A stretch of DNA of 48,112 nt. It comes from an uncultured Azospirillum sp. GTDB lineage: Bacteria; Pseudomonadota; Alphaproteobacteria; RF32; CAG-239. Positions 7,131 through 14,671 of this stretch are shown here, piece by piece. Location: assembly GCA_947301965.1 (NCBI GenBank), contig CAMYUM010000012.1, forward strand, positions 1 to 48,112, read 5' to 3'. Below the pieces are notes generated by a model. The model saw only the letters and a list, made by a program, of their open reading frames with translations, was not told the DNA's origin and did not search any database. The position numbers and the translations under genes were made by a program. How positions within the stretch are numbered: the first letter of the stretch is position 1; the number at the start of each line of letters is the position of its first letter.

Positions 7131-8081
7131 TCAAAGTTTTGCTAAGAACTCTTTCAAGGCCTTTTCGTCTTTCCATCGTATTTCGATTTCCAGCACCTTA
7201 AAATTCGGCTTCAGATTGTCAGGGATTTTTACAAAATCTTTGGCGGTGGTAACCAAGTCGGCATCAAGCTTTTTTGCCAATGCCATCAAATCTTCCAACT
7301 CTTTGGGCGTATAATAGTGATGATCCGGAAAATCAAAAGTCTGCACCACATTAGCCCCGCACTCTCTCAACGAGTTATAAAATTTCTCCGGTCGCCCGAT
7401 ACCGGCAAAAGCAATAACTTTTGATTCCAAATCCGGCAAGGGCAGGGAGCAAATTTGCCCCTCAAACACCGGTATTTTGCCCAATTTTTCACGCAATCCG
7501 CACTTGTCCTCGCCGATAATAATCGCCGCATCGGCACGTTTCAGCCCGGCGTCAAAAAACTCACGCAACGGACCTGCCGGTACGGGATACCCGTTACCAA
7601 TCCCCACAGCGCCGTCAAATACCAAAAATGACAAATCTTTATGCAGGCTTGGATTTTGGAAACCATCATCCATAACAATAACTTCTGCCCCGTTGGCAAT
7701 AGCGTTTTGTGCGGCTTTTGCTCGGTCAGCATTAATCGAAACGCCGGCTTCTCGTGCCAACAACAAAGGCTCATCTCCGACTTGTTGCGGTGAGTGTTTT
7801 TGCACGTCAACTACCACGCCGGAAAGCTTTCCGCCATATCCTCGCGATACAAAAAACGGCTTTTTTCCTAAAGATTTTATTATTTTTGCAATTGAAACCG
7901 CAGTCGGAGTTTTCCCGGTTCCGCCGGCAGTCAAATTGCCGATGCAAATCACCGGCACATTGACCTTTGTCGGCTTTTTGAGTTTTAAGCGCAAAGCCGT
8001 CATACCGGCATAAACACACCCCAAAGGCAACAAAGCCAATGCACATAAATTTTTATTTTTCCAATGTGAGGGCGTTTTCAT
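7131..8081 (-). CDS. lpxK: Tetraacyldisaccharide 4'-kinase
   Basis: 316 residues. Phosphorylates the 4' position of the lipid A disaccharide precursor at the inner membrane, using ATP. The diagnostic P-loop is GGTGKTP at 53-59, preceded by CIGNLTA, and the N-terminus has a hydrophobic membrane-associating segment (about 12-33). VMDDGFQN near the middle matches the family DDGFQ motif. The start overlaps the waaA stop by 4 bases (ATGA), so this is the last gene of a three-gene lipid A/Kdo operon. Length is normal for the family. Confidence 0.95.
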   Translation of the reverse strand: MKTPSHWKNKNLCALALLPLGCVYAGMTALRLKLKKPTKVNVPVICIGNLTAGGTGKTPTAVSIAKIIKSLGKKPFFVSRGYGGKLSGVVVDVQKHSPQQVGDEPLLLAREAGVSINADRAKAAQNAIANGAEVIVMDDGFQNPSLHKDLSFLVFDGAVGIGNGYPVPAGPLREFFDAGLKRADAAIIIGEDKCGLREKLGKIPVFEGQICSLPLPDLESKVIAFAGIGRPEKFYNSLRECGANVVQTFDFPDHHYYTPKELEDLMALAKKLDADLVTTAKDFVKIPDNLKPNFKVLEIEIRWKDEKALKEFLAKL

Positions 8082-9349
8082 TCCGGCAGATAGCTCCGTA
8101 CCTTGTCCATAATACCGTCCAAAACTTTGGCCTCGGACATTGCCCAGTTATAGGCCAAACTGCGCTTGGCTTCCAACAGTTCCTTATTGCCGAGCAGCTG
8201 TCTGACATTGTCGGTCAAATCCAACACATCATTAACTTGAATAACCGCATCAGCCTTTTTGGCACGGTTGATGGCATCGGTAAAGTTATGCATATGCGGA
8301 CCGACAATCACCGCATCACGGCAACGCGACGGCTCCATAAAGTTTTGCCCTCCGTGCGGAATAAGTGATCCGCCGATAAATACCAACGGGCAAATGCTAT
8401 ACCAAATACCAACTTCACCGATAGTGTCGGCAATATATACATCGGTATCAGGCTTAATCGGCTCACCTTTTGAACGCAAAGCGGTTTTAAGACCGAGTTC
8501 TTTTTCCAAACGTTCCTGAATTTCAACACCGCGATGCGGATGGCGCGGAGCGATAATCAACAACAAATCGGGAAAATCTTTTTTCAACTCATTGTGGAAC
8601 TTGCTGATTTTAAACTCCTCATCATCATGTGTTGAACTTGCCAGCCAAACTGTACGTCCGTTAATTTGCTTTTCAATCTCGGCTTTTTTCTCTTCATCAA
8701 CCGGCAAGGGCAGACCCGCATATTTTACATTGCCCAAACAAATTGCCTCTTTAGCCCCCAATACGCGCAGACGATAGGCATCTTCATCAGATTGCCCCAA
8801 ACAAAACGTAAAGCACGACAGCAACTCTTTGCATATAAAATCAAATTGCTGCCAACGTTTGAATGACTTGTTTGAAATACGCCCGTTGACCAAAATCAAA
8901 GGAATATTTTTGCGCTTGATAGAAGACAGCATTGCCGGCCAAAAATCCGATTCGAACCACAAAATTGCATCAGGATGCCAATGTTTTACAAAACGCGTGG
9001 TAAACACTGGGTTATCAATCGGTATATATTGATGAAAAGCTCTTTCCGGCAGGCGTTTGCCCATCAGCTCGGCTGAGGTCAGCGTGCCGGTTGTTACCAT
9101 AACATGAGCTTCCGGATAAGTATCAAGCACGCGGTTAATCAGCGGTAACATAGAAAGCGATTCGCCGACCGAAGCCCCGTGGAACCAAAACAACTTCCCT
9201 TCCGGTCTTTCCATAATCGGACGACCGGTCCTTTCATTAAAACGCTTCAAATCTTCTTTGCCGCGCTCTTTACGTTTTTTGATATAGCGGCTGATAACAA
9301 TCGGGTACATTACCCGAATGAGAGTGTTATAAACTTTAATAAACATCAT
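8078..9349 (-). CDS. waaA: 3-deoxy-D-manno-octulosonic acid (Kdo) transferase
   Basis: 423 residues, normal length. Transfers Kdo from CMP-Kdo to lipid IVA on the cytoplasmic face of the inner membrane. The N-terminal anchor is followed by HGASVGE with the catalytic-base glutamate E63. The second Rossmann domain carries GGSLIPHGGQNFMEP, the CMP-Kdo-binding region of the family. Overlaps of 4 bases with the acyltransferase before it and lpxK after it indicate translational coupling. The start is the first of two adjacent ATGs. Whether it adds one or two Kdo residues cannot be read from the sequence. Confidence 0.95.
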   Translation of the reverse strand: MMFIKVYNTLIRVMYPIVISRYIKKRKERGKEDLKRFNERTGRPIMERPEGKLFWFHGASVGESLSMLPLINRVLDTYPEAHVMVTTGTLTSAELMGKRLPERAFHQYIPIDNPVFTTRFVKHWHPDAILWFESDFWPAMLSSIKRKNIPLILVNGRISNKSFKRWQQFDFICKELLSCFTFCLGQSDEDAYRLRVLGAKEAICLGNVKYAGLPLPVDEEKKAEIEKQINGRTVWLASSTHDDEEFKISKFHNELKKDFPDLLLIIAPRHPHRGVEIQERLEKELGLKTALRSKGEPIKPDTDVYIADTIGEVGIWYSICPLVFIGGSLIPHGGQNFMEPSRCRDAVIVGPHMHNFTDAINRAKKADAVIQVNDVLDLTDNVRQLLGNKELLEAKRSLAYNWAMSEAKVLDGIMDKVRSYLPE

Positions 9350-10149
9350 TGCTGGGTTTCCTCATGGTGACGTTTTTCTTTTGCAATCACGCCCGGTTCA
9401 ATTTTCTTTAATCCCAAAACCTGATCATCGCGGAGCACAAAACCGTTCAATTCGTCTTCAATCTGCTGACGATATTTTTCCATCTCTTCTCTGGTGGCAT
9501 CTTCAGGAATATAATACGGCTGCGTAACATGCACAATTCCACGGCAGAAGGGTAGCGGAATCAGCATGGCATCCCAACTTTTGGCAACAATGGCATGCTC
9601 AATTGAATAAGTTGCACCAAACAACGGTTTGCCCGATTTTTTAGCAAAATACAACGGGCTCATATTCATTCTCATTCTCGGACCTCTCGGGCCATCGGGA
9701 ATAATTGCTATGGCCTGATTTTTCTCCAAAGAGCGCAAAAGGTTAATTGCGGCGGCATTAGCCCCTTCGTTGGTAGAACCATCAATAATGCCGAAACCGA
9801 CTTTTTTCAAAAACGATGCGGCAATTCTTCCGTCATTATGCGGTGAGACCAGGGCATTGAGCGGTCTTTTTCTGTTCCAAAAATACGGAATCATCAGCAC
9901 ACGTCCGTGCCAAATGGTCAAAATAAGCGATTTATCCTGCTCCCATACCGGATAAAAACGGTTTACACCGAACAACTGCCATCTTGTTGTTTTCCATACC
10001 AGTTGGCAGTAGTAAAACAGCGCTTTTCCCATAAAAGTGGTAAAAGCTTCAGATTTTGTAATTTTGCGAATTGTATGTTTTATAGACTTGCGGATCTTGG
10101 TCATCAATTCGACAGTTTTATCGATAAAATCTTTAATCTTTTGTTGCAT
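9346..10149 (-). CDS. DUF374-type lysophospholipid acyltransferase family protein
   Basis: 267 residues. It carries an H-x4-D-like acyltransferase motif (SPHNDGRIAASFL) and a later PDGPRGPR block, both typical of the DUF374 branch of the LPLAT superfamily. In alphaproteobacteria this gene often precedes waaA and lpxK, as here, so a role in acylating lipid A or a related envelope lipid is likely. It is first in the operon and its stop overlaps the waaA start. The basic, amphipathic N-terminus (about residues 1-30) may sit on the membrane surface. Exact acyl donor and acceptor are unknown. Confidence 0.85.
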   Translation of the reverse strand: MQQKIKDFIDKTVELMTKIRKSIKHTIRKITKSEAFTTFMGKALFYYCQLVWKTTRWQLFGVNRFYPVWEQDKSLILTIWHGRVLMIPYFWNRKRPLNALVSPHNDGRIAASFLKKVGFGIIDGSTNEGANAAAINLLRSLEKNQAIAIIPDGPRGPRMRMNMSPLYFAKKSGKPLFGATYSIEHAIVAKSWDAMLIPLPFCRGIVHVTQPYYIPEDATREEMEKYRQQIEDELNGFVLRDDQVLGLKKIEPGVIAKEKRHHEETQQ

Positions 10150-10296
10150 ATCAAATTCTCTGTAAAAATACCTGTAAATTATATTTCAATGCCTCAAGCT
10201 ATATCATACTTTTTCCAAAAACTAAAGCATTTTAATACTTATTGACAATCATTAATAAACGCCATAGTTTTGATAAAAAATTGATAGGAGAAAACC

Positions 10297-11508
10297 ATGA
10301 GTGACAATGCCTCGTCAACCCCGCGCGCCTTACGCTGTATCATCAGCTTTATCGGGCGTCGTAATGCCGGAAAATCGTCTCTAATCAACGCTTTTACCGG
10401 ACAAGAAGTTGCCATTGTCTCTGAGCAGGCCGGAACCACTACCGATGCCGTTGCCAAGCCCTACGAGCTTTTGCCGTTGGGCCCGGTTACCATTTATGAT
10501 ACTGCCGGTTTGGATGACGAGGGCGCGCTCGGAGATTTACGCATTAAGGCAACACTCAAGGTTTTGGCGCGTTCCGATGTCGCGGTTTTGGTCTGCGGTG
10601 AGGACGGTCTGGGACAGGTTGAAAAAGACATTATCACCCGCCTTCAAGATATGAAAATTCCCTTTATTGTAGCTTTCAACAAACAGGATATTCAAACTAT
10701 TCCGGCAGAAGATGAGGCTTTCTGTACCCAAAATAATCTGCCGTATGTCGCTGTTTCCGGCACGCAAAAACAAAACATTGATGCTCTTAAATCGGCAGTT
10801 ATCGGTATTGTTCCGCCTGCCTTCAAAGATGATCCTCTGCTTGCCGGCGACTTGTTCAATGCCGGAGAGACGGTATTTATGGTTGTTCCTCTTGATTTAT
10901 CAGCTCCAAAAGGCAGATTGATACTTCCTCAAGTTCAAGTTCTGCGTGAAATTTTAGACAACAACGCTACGGCTGTTGTGGTCAAGGAAAGCGATTTGTC
11001 TTCTGCTCTCAACAACCAAAAATCAGCACCATCATTGATTATATCCGATTCTCAAGCAATCAAAAAAGTTGCATCATTGGTGCCTCAAGACATCAGATTG
11101 ACCACTTTTTCGATTCTTTTTGCTCGCAATAAAGGTGATCTGCCGATTATGGTTGACGGCGCTCGTAAAATTGACACTCTTCAAGACGGAGACAAAATTT
11201 TGATTGCCGAGGCTTGTTCTCATCATGCTATGACCGATGACATCGGCAAAGTAAAAATTCCCAATTGGATCAAGCAATATACCGGAAAAAACGTGCAATT
11301 TGATTTTTGCCACGGCTCGGATTTTCCTGATAATTTGGAGGAATATGCTCTCGTAATCCATTGCGGAGCATGTATGCTCAATCGGGCTGAAATGCTACGT
11401 CGTTTGCACGAATGTGTTCGCCGTGGTGTTGCTATCACCAACTATGGTGTTGCCATCTCCAAAACTCAGGGTGTACTTGATCGCGTAGTCAAACCGTTCA
11501 ATCTTTAA
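10297..11508 (+). CDS. hydF: [FeFe]-hydrogenase H-cluster maturation GTPase HydF
   Basis: 403 residues, normal length. It is the scaffold on which the 2Fe subcluster is assembled before transfer to HydA. The N-terminal GTPase has a P-loop GRRNAGKS (20-27), a threonine-rich switch I and DTAGLDD. The C-terminal cluster-binding domain keeps the three cysteines and the histidine: CH at 338-339 and HCGAC at 355-359. GGAGAAAACC precedes the ATG. It converges with hydE and their stop codons overlap. HydG and a hydrogenase are not in the window, so they must be elsewhere if the system is functional. Confidence 0.95.
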   Translation: MSDNASSTPRALRCIISFIGRRNAGKSSLINAFTGQEVAIVSEQAGTTTDAVAKPYELLPLGPVTIYDTAGLDDEGALGDLRIKATLKVLARSDVAVLVCGEDGLGQVEKDIITRLQDMKIPFIVAFNKQDIQTIPAEDEAFCTQNNLPYVAVSGTQKQNIDALKSAVIGIVPPAFKDDPLLAGDLFNAGETVFMVVPLDLSAPKGRLILPQVQVLREILDNNATAVVVKESDLSSALNNQKSAPSLIISDSQAIKKVASLVPQDIRLTTFSILFARNKGDLPIMVDGARKIDTLQDGDKILIAEACSHHAMTDDIGKVKIPNWIKQYTGKNVQFDFCHGSDFPDNLEEYALVIHCGACMLNRAEMLRRLHECVRRGVAITNYGVAISKTQGVLDRVVKPFNL

Positions 11509-12506
11509 TTGTTTGTCGATTTTTTGTGTGCACCATAACCTTTGCCGATGGTGCGACCGATTGCTTCAATTTTCATACCGATACAGCTGCGACAATGCAC
11601 CGGCGTATCATTAACACAAATTTTCCCCGGATAAAGCTCGTAGAGCTTGCGATATTCACCTTCAGTAACATTAGGCATAACCACGTTTGCCCCAGCCTGT
11701 AAGGCCATAATTCGCCCTTTAGGATGCAAACTTTCCATTGCCGTAGTTGCGGGGATATTTATGTCCGGCATCATCAAACGCATAACTGCCATAGTCCTCA
11801 ATGCCAAATCTAATGTGCCACCGGCTTCATTGGCCAACGGTGTTTGCGGGTGAGGGATAAACGGTCCGATACCGGCCATATCAATGCCTATTTCTTGCAA
11901 AAATAACAAATCATCGGCAATAGATTCAACCGTTTGTTCCGGCAGGCCGACCATAATTCCCGAGCCCAGTTCGTACCCGAGTTGTTTAATCATCATCAAA
12001 CAATCATAACGATGTTGCCAACTCATCTCTGGATCAAGTTTGTGATACAAATCTTTATCGGTTGTTTCAATCCTCATCAAATAGCGGTCAGCACCTGCCT
12101 CCCGAAAGGCCTTATACTCATCATAAGTTCTCTCGCCGATACTCAAGGTTATTGCTACATCAAACTTTTTGATCGCTTCAATAATCCGGCACATTTTGTC
12201 TTGAGTATAATACATGTCTTCGCCGGATTGCATAACAATAGTCTTAAAACCGATATTTGCAGCTTTTCTGGCGGTATCAATCAGCTCATTTTCAGTCATA
12301 TGATAGCGTACAACCTTGCTGTTACCACGCCTTATTCCGCAATACAGGCAATTGTTTCTGCAAATGTTGGAAAACTCAATTAAACCGCGCAAATGCACTT
12401 CATCGCCGACATATTGATGTCGGACACTATCCGCTTTTTTGAACAAAGCATCTTGTTGTTCTTTGTCCTGTAGCAGTTGTATAATTTGTTGCTTATCCAA
12501 GTTCAT
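11505..12506 (-). CDS. hydE: [FeFe]-hydrogenase H-cluster radical SAM maturase HydE
   Basis: 333 residues from the ATG at 12506. The frame extends 34 codons upstream, but GAGGTAAAA before this ATG and a promoter at 12522-12549 favour the shorter form. The radical SAM cluster motif CX3CX2C is C49-C53-C56 in ICRNNCLYC, followed by a TIM-barrel core. HydE helps build the dithiolate bridge of the H-cluster, working with HydF and HydG. Several conserved blocks are present (QSGED, GPFIPHPQTP, MPNVT), as in family members. The radical SAM assignment is certain; HydE rather than the related PylB is supported by the adjacent hydF. Confidence 0.93.
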   Translation of the reverse strand: MNLDKQQIIQLLQDKEQQDALFKKADSVRHQYVGDEVHLRGLIEFSNICRNNCLYCGIRRGNSKVVRYHMTENELIDTARKAANIGFKTIVMQSGEDMYYTQDKMCRIIEAIKKFDVAITLSIGERTYDEYKAFREAGADRYLMRIETTDKDLYHKLDPEMSWQHRYDCLMMIKQLGYELGSGIMVGLPEQTVESIADDLLFLQEIGIDMAGIGPFIPHPQTPLANEAGGTLDLALRTMAVMRLMMPDINIPATTAMESLHPKGRIMALQAGANVVMPNVTEGEYRKLYELYPGKICVNDTPVHCRSCIGMKIEAIGRTIGKGYGAHKKSTNN

Positions 12507-12521
12507 TTTTACCTCATAGCT

Positions 12522-12549
12522 AATATATAAAAAATTACGATGTTTACAA
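12522..12549 (-). promoter_or_regulatory. hydE promoter
   Basis: On the minus strand, TTGTAA (12549-12544) and TATATT (12527-12522) are 16 bases apart. The transcript would start roughly 10 bases before the hydE ATG-proximal SD. Confidence 0.45.
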
Positions 12550-12586
12550 TCTATTATTGCAGTTGTTGTAACTATAATTTTTTTGC

Positions 12587-12615
12587 TTGACAGGGGGAGG
12601 GTTGTCATATATAAA
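12587..12615 (+). promoter_or_regulatory. tRNA-Thr promoter
   Basis: Perfect -35 TTGACA (12587-12592), 17-base spacer and -10 TATAAA (12610-12615). This is one of the best promoters in the window, and it defines the host consensus used for other calls. A G-rich run fills the spacer start. Confidence 0.8.
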
Positions 12616-12632
12616 ACCTATCCAGACAGATT

Positions 12633-12708
12633 GCCGACATAGCTCAGTTGGTAGAGCTACTGATTTGTAATCAGTGGGTCCGCGGTTCGAGTCCGTGTGT
12701 CGGCACCA
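12633..12708 (+). tRNA. tRNA-Thr (anticodon TGT)
   Basis: Acceptor GCCGACA pairs with TGTCGGC; the D-arm contains AGCTCAGTTGGTAGAGC; the anticodon stem ACTGA/TCAGT encloses loop TTTGTAA with TGT at 12666-12668; the T-loop is TTCGAGT. Discriminator A and CCA are encoded (12705-12708). 76 bases with CCA. Confidence 0.97.
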
Positions 12709-12710
12709 TT

Positions 12711-12740
12711 AAAAAACCTCCCCATGCGGGAGGTTTTTTA
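12711..12740 (+). terminator. tRNA-Thr terminator
   Basis: AACCTCCC and GGGAGGTT form an 8-bp stem with loop ATGC, flanked by an A-run and a T-run. Confidence 0.85.
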
Positions 12741-12794
12741 ATGGTTATTATATAGAGATTTCCCGAACCGCAGTATTCTATAACTTTTTTCTTC

Positions 12795-12821
12795 TTTACT
12801 TTTTCCTTGTTTATTTATAAA
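12795..12821 (+). promoter_or_regulatory. Possible promoter of structured RNA copy 2
   Basis: -10 TATAAA (12816-12821) lies 9 bases before the GG that opens the RNA. The best -35 (TTTACT, 12795-12800) leaves a short 15-base spacer. Confidence 0.4.
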
Positions 12822-12830
12822 GTCTTAAGT

Positions 12831-13022
12831 GGATGGGGTGTTCCTATCTGGGGTGTGAGAACCTCGTTATCTGCGTCTGGTGTAAGACGTTAAATTTTGC
12901 ACGCCAACTAGTTATTTATACAATGACTGGAAGGCGGTAAAATAAGCCTTGCGGTCAATATATCGCACTATTTCAGATAAGTAGTTCTCAACTTCCAGTC
13001 GCCTCAAAAGGGCGACTTTTTT
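12831..13022 (+). ncRNA. Structured RNA of unrecognised class, copy 2
   Basis: About 190 bases, homologous to the RNA at 4030-4223. Shared blocks: GGGTGTGAGAACC (12851-12863), TTATC (12867-12871), TTAAATTTT (12890-12898), GGTAAAATAAGCC (12936-12948) and GTTCTCAACTTCC (12984-12996). Helices: closing helix TGAGAAC 12856-12862 with 12984-12990 and TTATCTG 12867-12873 with 12974-12980; hairpin CGTCT/AGACG (12874-12889), whose loop GTGTA can pair with TGCAC 12898-12902 (pseudoknot A); hairpin AAGGC/GCCTT (12931-12950). A perfect 9-bp pairing GACTGGAAG 12925-12933 with CTTCCAGTC 12992-13000 (pseudoknot B) overlaps the terminator stem, so the two exclude each other. GGGGTGT is repeated directly at 12835 and 12850. 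Function unknown. Confidence 0.72.
12997..13022 (+). terminator. Terminator of structured RNA copy 2
   Basis: AGTCGCC (12997-13003) pairs with GGCGACT (13011-13017), then a T-run. Its left arm is shared with pseudoknot B, so a fold that keeps B would prevent this hairpin. Confidence 0.8.
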
Positions 13023-13045
13023 ATAACTAAAAAAGGAAGTAAACT

Positions 13046-13105
13046 ATGAGCAAAAATAATACCTTAGACATACAAAAATTATACCATTTTTTCATGTTTT
13101 ACTAA
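13046..13105 (+). CDS. Possible 19-residue peptide
   Basis: ATG at 13046 follows AAAAAAGGAAG with good spacing. The frame reads MSKNNTLDIQKLYHFFMFY and stops with TAA. It sits directly after the terminator of RNA copy 2 and about 90 bases before the sugar transferase gene. It may be a leader peptide or chance; only the ribosome binding site supports it. Confidence 0.25.
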   Translation: MSKNNTLDIQKLYHFFMFY

Positions 13106-13192
13106 ACCTTTACTTGAATTTTAAATTAAAAACAATTTATTGTTGTTTTAAAATTCTGACAGTTTATTATTCATAGTATGGGAGTTAAAAAT

Positions 13193-13996
13193 ATGATACC
13201 GAAAATTATCCATTATTGCTGGTTTGGGGATAAGAAGCCCGGGCCTATAGAACAAAAATGCATTGCCTCATGGTCAAAAATATTACCGGATTACAAAATC
13301 ATGTATTGGGGTAATGAGTGCTTAAAAGATTTTGATAATAAATATTTTCATCAGGCGGTAGAAGCAAAAAAATGGGCTTTTGTTTCCGACTATGTAAGGC
13401 TTGTTGCCTTATGGAATTACGGCGGCATGTATTTTGATACTGATGAGGAAATTGTAAAGCCTTTGGACGAGTTTTTGGATCACGATTTTGTTATCGGTTC
13501 ACAACGCTGCGGTTCATCAAAAGAGATTAGTCCGGCGCTCATCGGAACAGTACCTCACCACGAAATTATCAAACATCTTTTAGACGTGTATGAAAAACTA
13601 GAATTTATAAAACCGGACGGCAGTTATAATCAAACCCCCAATCCGGTTATTTTTGCCAAAGTATTAAAAGATTTTTATGGCGTCAAAAATACCTATATCA
13701 AAAAGGGCAGAGTAAAGATTACCGAAAATTGCTGGCTCTATCCTTATACCTATTTTTGCACCGACAACAAAAAAGCTTACGCTATACACCATTATTCAGG
13801 TAGTTGGCGTCCGGCTTGGCGTTTGAGAGACAAATTTAGTTTTAAGTTCTTTGGTAAAAACTATCTGATTCGCAAGTATAAATATAAAATCAAACACGGC
13901 ATAGGTGAACCGATGCCCCAACATGACAATGAAAAAATACTATTTTCCATACCGACTGGTTTGCATAGTTGGTTTAGGTTAATTAGAATTGGATAA
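13193..13996 (+). CDS. Glycosyltransferase, DXD sugar-binding (GT32-like)
   Basis: 267 residues. It begins MIPKIIHYCWFG, the usual opening of this family, and has the DXD motif D82-T83-D84 in GGMYFDTDEE, which binds a nucleotide sugar through a divalent metal. It is likely a cytosolic or peripheral enzyme adding a sugar to surface polysaccharide or LPS. An ATG five codons upstream (13178) is in frame, but GGGAG just before 13193 fits the later start. It is a single gene between RNA copy 2 and a terminator. Donor and acceptor sugars cannot be predicted. Confidence 0.85.
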   Translation: MIPKIIHYCWFGDKKPGPIEQKCIASWSKILPDYKIMYWGNECLKDFDNKYFHQAVEAKKWAFVSDYVRLVALWNYGGMYFDTDEEIVKPLDEFLDHDFVIGSQRCGSSKEISPALIGTVPHHEIIKHLLDVYEKLEFIKPDGSYNQTPNPVIFAKVLKDFYGVKNTYIKKGRVKITENCWLYPYTYFCTDNKKAYAIHHYSGSWRPAWRLRDKFSFKFFGKNYLIRKYKYKIKHGIGEPMPQHDNEKILFSIPTGLHSWFRLIRIG

Positions 13997-14025
13997 ATGC
14001 AATTAAGTTATGGAAATAAACAATC

Positions 14026-14054
14026 AAAAAGGGTCGCTTGTGGCGACCCTTTTT
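14026..14054. terminator. Bidirectional terminator
   Basis: A perfect 12-bp stem, AAAAAGGGTCGC with GCGACCCTTTTT, serves the glycosyltransferase on + and the orphan gene on -. Confidence 0.85.
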
Positions 14055-14068
14055 GACATAGCTTAAGT

Positions 14069-14575
14069 TTAAGAAATTGCCAGGAGAAATGTGGAGTATC
14101 CCCATCGATCGAAGGCTTCGGCAGTCGTGCGGAGTGCTTTCAAGTACTGCCTGAGGTGTTGAGGGGCTTCGGAAATACCCCGCTTTGCCATTTCGACAAT
14201 GCTCGGATCGAGATTGTTGAAAAGCTTTTCCACCTCATCTTGCCGTTCCATCAACCTTCCGCCCAAACTGCAGACGTACATCCGCATCATCTTGGCTTGG
14301 TCGGAGTAGTCGGCGTCCTTGTCACCGAGAGGGCATCCTTCGGCTTTCGGGTTCTCAAACCAAAAGAGCCAATCGTTCGCCATTTGATAGGCTTGCATCA
14401 GATCTTCTGTTGAGAACGGAATAGTTCTGTGGGCGATAGCAGCGGCAAGACCGAAAGCATCGAGGTAATGCCGACGTGCAATCACCAACATCTCACTGAA
14501 CTTCAAATCGTCAAGCTGATCATCGCAACGATTATGCACATCAGTGAGCATTTTGCGTGTTTTTCTTTTAGACAT
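14069..14575 (-). CDS. Hypothetical helical protein
   Basis: 168 residues, basic N-terminus (MSKRKTRK), no signal peptide or membrane segment. It is predicted mostly helical, with Trp/Phe-rich patches around the middle (NDWLFWFENPKAEG) and an Arg/Lys-rich C-terminal helix. I recognise no family. It has a strong promoter at 14620-14646, a roughly 37-base leader with no Shine-Dalgarno sequence and a shared terminator, so it is a single-gene unit. The leader resembles that of the tandem-repeat gene at 6517-7044. Confidence 0.55.
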   Translation of the reverse strand: MSKRKTRKMLTDVHNRCDDQLDDLKFSEMLVIARRHYLDAFGLAAAIAHRTIPFSTEDLMQAYQMANDWLFWFENPKAEGCPLGDKDADYSDQAKMMRMYVCSLGGRLMERQDEVEKLFNNLDPSIVEMAKRGISEAPQHLRQYLKALRTTAEAFDRWGYSTFLLAIS

Positions 14576-14619
14576 ATAATAGTAAGAGTTTAAGGATTAA
14601 TAATTTTTTGAATAGCCCG

Positions 14620-14646
14620 ATTATATGCAAAATCTGCCAAAAGTCA
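14620..14646 (-). promoter_or_regulatory. Promoter of the 168-residue orphan
   Basis: On the minus strand, TTGACT (14646-14641) and a perfect TATAAT (14625-14620) are 16 bases apart. Confidence 0.65.
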
Positions 14647-14671
14647 ATTAAATCCTCATGTGCCTCAATTA

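Noticed and set aside
7477-8013. A plus-strand frame of 178 residues inside lpxK.
   Set aside because: It is antisense to a clearly conserved kinase gene and shows no independent signals.
12507-12608. A 34-codon N-terminal extension of HydE.
   Set aside because: It overlaps the hydE promoter and the tRNA-Thr promoter region, and the ATG at 12506 has a good SD.
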